Assembly: GCA_947372575.1 (NCBI GenBank)
Contig: CANBUF010000013.1
Span: 1-13,370 of the forward strand
Origin: Alcaligenaceae bacterium
GTDB taxonomy: Bacteria; Pseudomonadota; Gammaproteobacteria; Burkholderiales; Burkholderiaceae
DNA: 13,370 nt
Reading direction: 5' to 3'
Under the pieces are notes generated by a model, which was given only the letters and a program-made list of their open reading frames with translations, searched no databases and was not told where the DNA came from. Every line of letters starts with the position of its first letter. Position 1 is the stretch's first letter. Position numbers and translations under genes: made by a program. Below, in pieces: positions 1-6,072 of the stretch.

Positions 1-2
1 GT

Positions 3-521
3 AAATACACCTACGGTTCTTCTGGCCTGGGGGGGTTAAGTCATCTGGCGGGAGCGACCTTTGGTGCCATGGCTGATATTGACTTGACGCACATTCCCTA
101 TAAGGGTGGCGCAGTCGCAATGTCAGATGTGATCAGCGGTCAGATCGATATGCTGTTTTCAACCATCCTGCAGTCGCATGGCCACATTGCCTCGGGACGC
201 TTGAGACCACTTGCCGTGACCACCGCCACGCGGTCAGCTGCCATGCCCGATATACCGACCATGCGTGAATGCGGTGTCACGGATTATGAAGTCGCAGGGT
301 GGTATGGCGTGGCTGCACCCGCTGCGACACCTACCCCTGTACTGAACAAACTGAATCACGCCATTGTGGATGTGTTGCATACCTCTGAGATGCGGGTGAA
401 GTTAAGTGCGGACGGCTCGGAACCTGTCGGTAATTCTCGTCAGGCCTTTGCTGAATTTATCTCAGCCGAGGTTGCAAAGTGGCGCAGATTAATCAAACTT
501 TTACATATCAAGGCCGATTGA
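3..521 (+). CDS. Bug/TctC-family periplasmic substrate-binding receptor (C-terminal part)
   Basis: Partial gene running in from the left edge; 172 residues are readable, about half of the usual 310-330, so the signal peptide and first lobe are missing. The family (tripartite tricarboxylate transporter receptors, called Bug in Bordetella) binds carboxylates in the periplasm. Seen directly: the typical mid-protein segment GSSGLGGLSHLAG followed by the ligand-loop motif HIPYKGG, then DVISGQIDMLF, a GRLRPLAV strand and the IPTMRECGV and WYGVAAPAATP segments, all in family order. No membrane components (TctA/TctB type) are visible, which is common for orphan Bug receptors in Burkholderiales. The next gene begins 29 bp downstream, so co-transcription is likely. 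The ligand cannot be read from the sequence; given the neighbours a di- or tricarboxylate is a reasonable inference. Confidence 0.93.
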   Translation, partial: KYTYGSSGLGGLSHLAGATFGAMADIDLTHIPYKGGAVAMSDVISGQIDMLFSTILQSHGHIASGRLRPLAVTTATRSAAMPDIPTMRECGVTDYEVAGWYGVAAPAATPTPVLNKLNHAIVDVLHTSEMRVKLSADGSEPVGNSRQAFAEFISAEVAKWRRLIKLLHIKAD

Positions 522-550
522 ATTCGTCCACGCATCGATTAGGAAAAATG

Positions 551-1966
551 ATGAATGACATGAGCAATCTAGCGTCGCAACCAGCTGAACATATCCTGCC
601 TACCGCTGGACTGTCTGTGTTTCTGGGCGAGCAGGTGGCGGCCATGCGATACGACATGCTACCTGCCCAAGCAGTTCACTGGGCGCGGGTTGGGATACTG
701 GATACCGTGGGAGTGACCTTGGCAGGGGCTCTGGAGCCTTGTGCACAAATTTTGGCTCAAGCGCTCGGACCCAGTTCTGGAAATGCCGTGGTGTTCGGGA
801 CCTCTGTCAGGTGTCATCCACTTGATGCAGCGCTACTCAATGGCACAGCTTCGCATGCACTTGATTTTGATGATTGTAATAATACGCTGGGTGGGCATCC
901 TTCCGTGCCCATTTTGCCAGCCCTGTTTGCACTGTCGGACGAAGTGGGCGCAACCGGACGTGATTTCGTGACCGCTTATGTTGCCGGTTTTGAAGTCGAA
1001 ACAAAAATTGCCATGAGTGTGCATTTTCATCATTACACCAAGGGCTGGCATCCCACCTCGACCTTAGGCGTCTTTGGTGCTGCAGCAGCGTGCGCCAGAT
1101 TGCTGCAGCTTGATGCGCAGCAGACTGCGGTCGCCCTGGCGCTTGCTGCCTCGAGTTCAGCAGGTTTGAAAGCAAACTTTGGCACGATGACAAAGCCCAT
1201 GCATATTGGGCGCTGCGCGCGCGAAGGTCTGCTCGCTGCAAAACTTGCCCAGGCAGGCTACACCGCGAATAGCCTGGATGTTTTTGAACATCCGCAGGGA
1301 TTTTTTGAAGTCTATAACGGCAAGGGCAATTATGATCCGGATCGTGGCCGACTGGCCTGGGCCTCGCCACTGGATATCGTCGCCCCTGGTATTGCGATCA
1401 AACAATACCCATGCTGCGGCAGTACACATCCTGCAATTGACTGCGCGATAGAACTCTATCAAACGCAGTCGTTTACTCTCAAAGATATCGCCCGGGTAGA
1501 TATCTGGATTCATAGCCGCAGACTCCAGCATACGAATCGTCCACAGCCACTTACGGGACTCGATGCCAAATTCAGCGTCCAATACGTGGTGTCACGTGCG
1601 CTCATCGATGGCTTTGTTTCACTTGAACATTTCGAAGGACGAGCCTTTGAGGATGCCCAGGTGACAGGGCTGTTACCGCATGTCTTTGCGCAGCCTTATG
1701 ACGATTCACAGTTTGATCCTTCGAATCACTTTGGCGGTGAAGTCAGGGTGACGCTTAAAAGCGGTCAGATCCTGACGGCCAAGGTGCAGCAGCCCTTAGG
1801 ACGCACCTCTGCGAATCCTTTACCTGACGAGCGTCTGAAAACAAAATTTGAATTGTGCGCCGCACGTGTGATCAATGCTCAGGCAACCGCACAGGCGTAT
1901 GACGCGATTTCGCGTATCGAGTCACTCGAGAATGTCCGCACAATCACTGCTTTACTGAGTGCCTGA
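551..1966 (+). CDS. MmgE/PrpD-family protein (2-methylcitrate dehydratase-like lyase)
   Basis: Predicted cytoplasmic protein of 471 residues, close to the usual 450-480. The family includes 2-methylcitrate dehydratase PrpD, cis-aconitate decarboxylase and iminodisuccinate epimerase, all acting on polycarboxylates. Visible landmarks: the all-helical N-terminal domain with HALDFDD (102-108) and a following His116, GWHPTST (165-171), and TMTKP with Lys215. These match positions that build the active-site pocket in cis-aconitate decarboxylase-like members. A lid domain follows (about 275-400, beginning KQYPCCGSTH). Start: ATG 551 has AGGA at 541-544 with a 6-bp gap. ATG 548 is also possible, and a GTG at 479 would extend into the receptor gene but lacks support. 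No other prp genes (prpB, prpC, acnD) are in view, so a role in the methylcitrate cycle is not supported. The exact reaction is unknown. Confidence 0.9.
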   Translation: MNDMSNLASQPAEHILPTAGLSVFLGEQVAAMRYDMLPAQAVHWARVGILDTVGVTLAGALEPCAQILAQALGPSSGNAVVFGTSVRCHPLDAALLNGTASHALDFDDCNNTLGGHPSVPILPALFALSDEVGATGRDFVTAYVAGFEVETKIAMSVHFHHYTKGWHPTSTLGVFGAAAACARLLQLDAQQTAVALALAASSSAGLKANFGTMTKPMHIGRCAREGLLAAKLAQAGYTANSLDVFEHPQGFFEVYNGKGNYDPDRGRLAWASPLDIVAPGIAIKQYPCCGSTHPAIDCAIELYQTQSFTLKDIARVDIWIHSRRLQHTNRPQPLTGLDAKFSVQYVVSRALIDGFVSLEHFEGRAFEDAQVTGLLPHVFAQPYDDSQFDPSNHFGGEVRVTLKSGQILTAKVQQPLGRTSANPLPDERLKTKFELCAARVINAQATAQAYDAISRIESLENVRTITALLSA

Positions 1967-2027
1967 TCATCGCGCGAATCGATACCTGATGATTTGTAGG
2001 CATCGTTCAATATCTTTACTCACGCTT

Positions 2028-2033
2028 TATACA
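2028..2033 (+). promoter_or_regulatory. Weak candidate -10 element before the FAD dehydrogenase gene
   Basis: The 138-bp gap between the MmgE/PrpD gene and the FAD dehydrogenase gene holds TATACA at 2028-2033. Its only possible -35 partner is a poor one, TTCAAT at 2006-2011 (3 of 6 consensus bases, 16-bp spacer). The gap is AT-richer than its surroundings and large enough for an internal promoter. It also carries three copies of ACCATTG (2045, 2068, 2078). No hairpin terminator was seen after the upstream gene, so read-through transcription is equally possible. Confidence 0.25.
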
Positions 2034-2104
2034 TTTCGTACAGCACCATTGCTAATGCTTTATCCATACCATTGAACACCATTGCTCTCGAACAGGAACT
2101 TACC

Positions 2105-3604
2105 ATGCAACACACTTATGATGTCATCGTAGTCGGGAAGGGAAATGCCGCGTTATCTGCAGCCTTGGCTGCACATGACACTGGTGCACGCGTAGTCGTA
2201 CTTGAGGCCGCATCGGAGGATGAGTCAGGCGGTAACAGTCGCTTTGCGGGCGGCGTGATGCGGTTTGCGTATGACTCAGTTGAAGATCTGAAGCAGGTCA
2301 CGGAATTGACCGAACAGGAAATTGCAGAGTCTGATTTTGGGACCAATACGACCGATGAATTTTTTGATGATTTGTTCCGGTTGACACAATTCAGAACCGA
2401 TCCTGATTTGTCTGAAATACTGGTACGTCGCAGCCTCGAAACCATGGTGTGGTTGCGCAGCAAGGGTGTACGTTTTGTCCCGAACTACGGACGTCAGTCA
2501 GCGCTGGTCAATGGTAAACGCAAGTTTTTCGGACGTCTTCCGATTGAAGTGTCGGGCGGTGGTGCAGGGCTGGTGGCTTTTCTGGATACCGCTGCTAAAA
2601 AAGCCGGGATAGATGTTGTGTACGGCGCACGTACGACTTCGCTCATTTTTGATGGTGTGCGTGTCACCGGTGTTCGTGCCCAACAAAATGGAAAACTCGT
2701 CGAATATCACGCTAAATCCGTGGTGCTTGCGTGTGGCGGCTTTGAGGCGAATCCTGAAATGCGTACCCGTTATCTCGGACCTGGCTGGGAGCTGGCCAAG
2801 GTGCGCGGCAGTCGGTATAACCAGGGCGATGGTCTTAAAATGGCGCTCGATATTGGTGCTGCACCCTATGGCAACTGGTCAGGTTGCCATGCCACGGGCT
2901 GGGATCGAAATGCCCCGGAGTTCGGTGATGTCAATGTCGGTGACAAGTTTCAGAAGCACAGCTATATCTTTGGCTTGCTGATTAATGCCGAAGGCCGTCG
3001 CTTTGTTGATGAAGGACTAGACTTCCACTCCTTTACCTACGCTAAATACGGCGGTGAAGTTCTCAAGCAAACTGGACAATTCGCCTGGCAGGTCTTTGAC
3101 TCCAAAGTTACCAACCTGTTGCGCAATGAATACCGCATCAAGTTCGTCACAAAGGTGACGGCCAACACCATTGAAGAGCTGGCCGAAAAACTCGAGGGAG
3201 TCAATGCTGAGCAGTTTGTGCGAACGGTCAGAAGTTACAACGCTGCCGTACGGACAGACATTCCCTTTGAACATACCGTCAAAGACGGCAAGTGCACAGT
3301 CGGCGTTGAACCTGCAAAGTCTAACTGGGCACAGGCGCTCGATACTGCGCCCTACGAGGCCTACCAAACGACCTGCGGAATTACCTTTACGTTTGGAGGC
3401 TTGCGTACCATTCCCGATCAAGGCCAGGTGGTTGACGTGAATCTCAATCCGATTCCAGGTCTGTATTGCGCAGGAGAGATGGTTGGTGGGATTTTCTACT
3501 TTAATTATCCTAGTGGGACCGGGCTGGTTTCGGGCGCGATATTCGGGCGTATTGCGGGAACGCATGCAGGCCAAGCCGCCAGAATTGAAGCGCTTGCGGC
3601 CTGA
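2105..3604 (+). CDS. FAD-dependent dehydrogenase, TcuA/fumarate reductase flavoprotein-like
   Basis: Flavoprotein of 499 residues in the FAD_binding_2 family, which includes tricarballylate dehydrogenase TcuA, fumarate reductase/succinate dehydrogenase flavoproteins and 3-ketosteroid dehydrogenases. The N-terminal Rossmann motif reads VIVVGKGNAALSAALAA (7-23), with Glu34 placed to bind the FAD ribose. The GGNSRFAGG segment (42-50) resembles the GGNSR of TcuA. VVLACGGFEANPEM (206-219) and the C-terminal GGLRT...IPGLYCAGE...SGTGLVSGAIFGRIAG block (431-485) complete the FAD fold. There is no Tat or Sec signal and no heme or covalent-flavin domain, so it is probably cytoplasmic. Start: ATG 2105 preceded by AGGAA (2094-2098) with a 6-bp gap; a TTG at 2072 would add 11 poorly conserved residues. 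Together with the receptor and MmgE/PrpD genes it suggests oxidation of an organic acid. TcuA is the nearest relative I can recall, but the symbol is withheld because the substrate is unproven and no tcuB or tcuC follows. Confidence 0.88.
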   Translation: MQHTYDVIVVGKGNAALSAALAAHDTGARVVVLEAASEDESGGNSRFAGGVMRFAYDSVEDLKQVTELTEQEIAESDFGTNTTDEFFDDLFRLTQFRTDPDLSEILVRRSLETMVWLRSKGVRFVPNYGRQSALVNGKRKFFGRLPIEVSGGGAGLVAFLDTAAKKAGIDVVYGARTTSLIFDGVRVTGVRAQQNGKLVEYHAKSVVLACGGFEANPEMRTRYLGPGWELAKVRGSRYNQGDGLKMALDIGAAPYGNWSGCHATGWDRNAPEFGDVNVGDKFQKHSYIFGLLINAEGRRFVDEGLDFHSFTYAKYGGEVLKQTGQFAWQVFDSKVTNLLRNEYRIKFVTKVTANTIEELAEKLEGVNAEQFVRTVRSYNAAVRTDIPFEHTVKDGKCTVGVEPAKSNWAQALDTAPYEAYQTTCGITFTFGGLRTIPDQGQVVDVNLNPIPGLYCAGEMVGGIFYFNYPSGTGLVSGAIFGRIAGTHAGQAARIEALAA

Positions 3605-3607
3605 TTT

Positions 3608-3619
3608 CTCGTATACACT
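3608..3619. promoter_or_regulatory. GTATAC palindrome before gntR, possible FCD-GntR operator
   Basis: The 23-bp gap between the FAD dehydrogenase stop and the gntR start contains the perfect palindrome GTATAC (3611-3616) within CTCGTATACACT. Operators of the form TTGTATACAA are well known for FCD-type GntR regulators, so autoregulation by the following gene is a sensible guess. The flanks here are imperfect (TC/AC instead of TT/AA), and no clear second site was found in front of the other cassette genes. Confidence 0.35.
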
Positions 3620-3627
3620 GCGCGGCT

Positions 3628-4317
3628 ATGACACGAGCACAATCCAACAAACGCATGCCACTTGCTGAGCAGGCTTATCAGCAGATCCGGCTTGCGATCC
3701 GAAAACGACAGTTTCGTTCGGGTGATCGCCTGCGCGAAAACGAACTCGCGGAAATGTTTGGATTGTCTCGGACACCAATTCGAGAGGCCTTGTCGCGTTT
3801 GCAGGCCGAAGGTCTGGCTGCCCAAAATGCCCAGCGCGGTTTTACGATCATTGAATTTGATCATGCCATGGTTTCGGAGTTGTATGTCATGCGCGAGTCT
3901 CTGGAAGGGACCGCTGCAAGACTGGCAGCACGTAGCGCAGATGACGCGGAACTGGGTTTGTTGCGGACGTTGCACGAAGAGTATTCCGCGCTCTTTCATG
4001 CCGGAAATGAATCCGAACTGACAGAAAAAAATCGTCAGTTTCACGAAGTGCTCTGCCTCTGTGCGCATAACCGATTCTTATTGCGCATGCTCGAGCCGCT
4101 GCATGATGCCCTGGGTTTATTGGGCGAATCCAATCTGGTCAATCCTGAGCGTGCCCGACAGAACATTGTCGATCATGCAGGGATTGTGGAGGCATTGGTG
4201 CGACGCGACGCACAGTCTGCCGAAGATTTGGTGCGTGCGCATATCCGTGCCGCCTATGCTGCGCGGATTCAACGCATGTTTTCTTCAAGCAAGCAACACG
4301 CGTCTCAGGCGATATAG
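3628..4317 (+). CDS. GntR-family transcriptional regulator, FCD (FadR-C-terminal-domain) subfamily
   Basis: Predicted 229-residue DNA-binding repressor, normal length for the subfamily. The N-terminal winged helix-turn-helix has a clear recognition region, ELAEMFGLSRTPIREALSRL (39-58). The C-terminal all-helical FCD domain carries the ligand/metal site: NRQFH (His139), DHAGIVEAL (His183) and RAHIRAA (His205). The residue four before the first His is Asn135, where several metal-binding members have Asp. Such regulators usually sense the carboxylate handled by the adjacent genes. The gene starts 23 bp after the FAD dehydrogenase, on the same strand, consistent with local control of the cassette. 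ATG 3628 is the only sensible start, although a strong ribosome binding site is not apparent. Its last 13 bp overlap the end of the convergent glutamate-synthase-like gene. Confidence 0.93.
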   Translation: MTRAQSNKRMPLAEQAYQQIRLAIRKRQFRSGDRLRENELAEMFGLSRTPIREALSRLQAEGLAAQNAQRGFTIIEFDHAMVSELYVMRESLEGTAARLAARSADDAELGLLRTLHEEYSALFHAGNESELTEKNRQFHEVLCLCAHNRFLLRMLEPLHDALGLLGESNLVNPERARQNIVDHAGIVEALVRRDAQSAEDLVRAHIRAAYAARIQRMFSSSKQHASQAI

Positions 4318-5936
4318 CCAGGATGTGCGACGGGTTGAAAGCTCTCGGGTGAGGCAATTGGCCAGCCGTGTCTGAATACCTCGCTGGGTAATTCGCCTCT
4401 CAGCAGACAACCAGGCGTCATCTCAGGAAATAATGAGGCCAACAGAGTGATGTCGCAGCTTGGTGTGCGCATAGCGATATGGTTGGTTGTCAAACCATCT
4501 GGATGTTGCAGGCCAGCTGCCTGCAAGAGTTCTGCCAGGGCGTGGAGTGTGTTGCGATGAAAGTTTGCTACGCGCGGCGCTTTGTCGTTGGGCACCAGTC
4601 CACGTTGTCGGGTCGCATCCTGCGTGGCGACACCCGTTGGACAGTTGCCGGTATGGCATTGTTGAGCCTGAATGCAGCCGATCGCGAACATGAACGCGCG
4701 CGCACTATTGCACCAGTCGGCGCCTAGCGCCAGCACCCGGGCCATATCAAACGCTGAAACAATTTTCCCTGAGGCGCCGATTTTGATGCGATGGCGCAGG
4801 TTCAAACCCACGAGTGTGCTGTTGACCAGGTAGAGTGCTTCGCGCAGGGGCGTACCAACATGATCCACGAATTCGATCGGTGCTGCACCTGTACCGCCTT
4901 CGCCACCGTCGACCACGATAAAGTCAGGTGTGATGTCTGTTTGAATCATGGCCTTGGCAATTGCCAGCCATTCCCAGGGGTGGCCAATGCAGAGCTTGAA
5001 GCCAACGGGCTTGCCTCCTGATAATTGACGCAGTCGTTGCACAAATTGTAATAAGCCGACAGGCGTGCTGAATTCTGAGTGTGTGGCAGGGGAATTGCAG
5101 TCTTCACCTATTTTTACACCCCGAGCCAGTGCGATTTCTGCTGTGACTTTACTGCCCGGTAATATGCCGCCATGACCCGGTTTTGCGCCCTGGGAGAGTT
5201 TGATCTCGATCATTTTTACCTGGGGCAGCAGGGCGTTTGCGACAAAGTGCTCTTCTGAAAAATGCCCCTGCGCATCACGACAACCAAAATATCCTGAACC
5301 AATATTCCAGATCAGATTCCCACCTGGCTGGCGATGGTACGTGCTGATGCCACCTTCGCCAGTGTCGTGCGCGAAGTTGCCGAGTTTGGCACCTGTATTG
5401 AGTGAAAGTATCGCATTGGCTGACAGTGCGCCAAAGCTCATAGCTGAAATGTTCAGTACCGAAAGCGAGACCGGTTGTGTGCAGTCTGGTCCTCCGACCG
5501 TGATGCGAAAGTCGGGGTCTGCAATTTTGGTGGGTGACAGCGAATGGTTGATCCATTCATAACGATCGTTATAGACATCCTGCAATGTGCCAAAGGGGCG
5601 CTTGTCAATTTCTTGCTTGGCACGCTGATAGACCAAAGAGCGACTTTCTCTTGAAAAAGGTGTTTCGTCCGTGTCGCTTTCAAAGAAATATTGTCGGATG
5701 GCCGGACGAATACTTTCGAATAAGTAACGAAAATGACCAATGATCGGATAGTTACGCAGTGTCGCGTGATGTTTTTGTGCCAGGTCGTGTATGCCGACAA
5801 TGGTCAAGAACCATGCCGTCCAGGCAATGCCCCACCATACTTGTTGCAACCCGCTCTCTTGCGCCATGAGTGGAGCAATCAGAGAGAGCAAGACACACAT
5901 CCACAGCGTGGTGTAACGCACCAGAAAAATCGCCAT
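4305..5936 (-). CDS. FMN-binding glutamate synthase-family protein with N-terminal membrane anchor
   Basis: Predicted 543-residue protein containing only the FMN and iron-sulfur part of a GltB-type glutamate synthase large subunit. The glutamine amidotransferase domain and the GXGXG C-terminal domain are absent. Two hydrophobic stretches (about 5-25 and 33-52) suggest membrane anchoring. Core motifs: SAMSFGALS (164-172), GAKPGHGGILPGSKV (250-264), the FMN/phosphate-binding VDGGEGGTGAAP (342-353), and 3Fe-4S ligands Cys421, Cys427 and Cys432 in C-x5-C-x4-C followed by PTGVATQD. Proteins of this layout are widespread, but their substrate is not established; ammonia-dependent glutamate synthesis or another FMN oxidoreduction are options. 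Start: ATG at 5936 with GGAG (minus strand, 5945-5948) 8 bp upstream. A TTG at 5954 would lengthen it by six residues. It lies downstream of the YeeE-like gene on the same strand, separated by 111 bp with tandem repeats. Confidence 0.9.
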   Translation of the reverse strand: MAIFLVRYTTLWMCVLLSLIAPLMAQESGLQQVWWGIAWTAWFLTIVGIHDLAQKHHATLRNYPIIGHFRYLFESIRPAIRQYFFESDTDETPFSRESRSLVYQRAKQEIDKRPFGTLQDVYNDRYEWINHSLSPTKIADPDFRITVGGPDCTQPVSLSVLNISAMSFGALSANAILSLNTGAKLGNFAHDTGEGGISTYHRQPGGNLIWNIGSGYFGCRDAQGHFSEEHFVANALLPQVKMIEIKLSQGAKPGHGGILPGSKVTAEIALARGVKIGEDCNSPATHSEFSTPVGLLQFVQRLRQLSGGKPVGFKLCIGHPWEWLAIAKAMIQTDITPDFIVVDGGEGGTGAAPIEFVDHVGTPLREALYLVNSTLVGLNLRHRIKIGASGKIVSAFDMARVLALGADWCNSARAFMFAIGCIQAQQCHTGNCPTGVATQDATRQRGLVPNDKAPRVANFHRNTLHALAELLQAAGLQHPDGLTTNHIAMRTPSCDITLLASLFPEMTPGCLLRGELPSEVFRHGWPIASPESFQPVAHPGYIA

Positions 5937-5954
5937 GCTCAACACTCCGTTCAA

Positions 5955-5967
5955 CGCATCTGATGCG
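5955..5967. promoter_or_regulatory. 13-bp perfect palindrome upstream of the glutamate-synthase-like gene
   Basis: CGCATC-T-GATGCG is a perfect inverted repeat with 6-bp arms around one base. It sits just upstream of the GGAG ribosome binding site (5945-5948) of the minus-strand gene. Placement in a 5' leader or promoter fits an operator. No known regulator consensus is recognised, and an RNA hairpin is unlikely with a 1-base loop. Confidence 0.35.
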
Positions 5968-5985
5968 AGGGATAAATAACTGGCT

Positions 5986-6072
5986 CTGCTTAGCAGCCCG
6001 ATAAACGGCTAGGACTGTTCAGCAGCCCGATAAACGACTAGGTCTGTTTAGCAGCCTGATAACCGAGGGGTT
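5986..6072. repeat. Three-copy 29-bp tandem repeat overlapping the 3' end of the YeeE-like gene
   Basis: Three adjacent 29-bp units occupy 5986-6014, 6015-6043 and 6044-6072, sharing the core AGCAGCCyGATAAmCG. The third unit contains the last codons and TAA stop (6048-6050) of the YeeE-like gene. On the minus strand each of the other two units would also encode R-L-S-G-C-stop (stops TGA and TAA), so the array looks like tandem duplication of the gene's own terminus. Each unit begins with a CTGyTyAGCAG element; in unit 1 it is the perfect 11-bp palindrome CTGCTTAGCAG (5986-5996). Units 1 and 2 are closest (25 of 29 identical); unit 3 is more diverged towards its end. The function is unknown; slippage product, operator array or weak hairpins are all possible. 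Confidence 0.85.

Noticed and set aside
479..550. GTG start at 479 for the MmgE/PrpD gene, overlapping the receptor gene
   Set aside because: The extra 24 residues are not family-like and no ribosome binding site precedes it; ATG 551 has AGGA at good distance.
837..1582. Minus-strand reading frames of 141 and 177 residues inside the MmgE/PrpD gene
   Set aside because: They are antisense to a clearly recognisable gene, have no family motifs and are rich in His/Arg/Ser as expected for shadow frames.
551..1966. Calling the MmgE/PrpD gene prpD of the methylcitrate cycle
   Set aside because: No prpB, prpC or acnD is adjacent, and the family covers several different reactions, so the symbol is not supported.
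3017..4068. Minus-strand reading frames of 185 and 187 residues opposite the FAD dehydrogenase and gntR
   Set aside because: Both lie antisense to convincing coding sequence and show no domain or start signals.
5986..6072. The 29-bp repeats as a CRISPR array
   Set aside because: The units abut directly with no spacers, there are only three, and one is part of a coding sequence; no cas genes are present.
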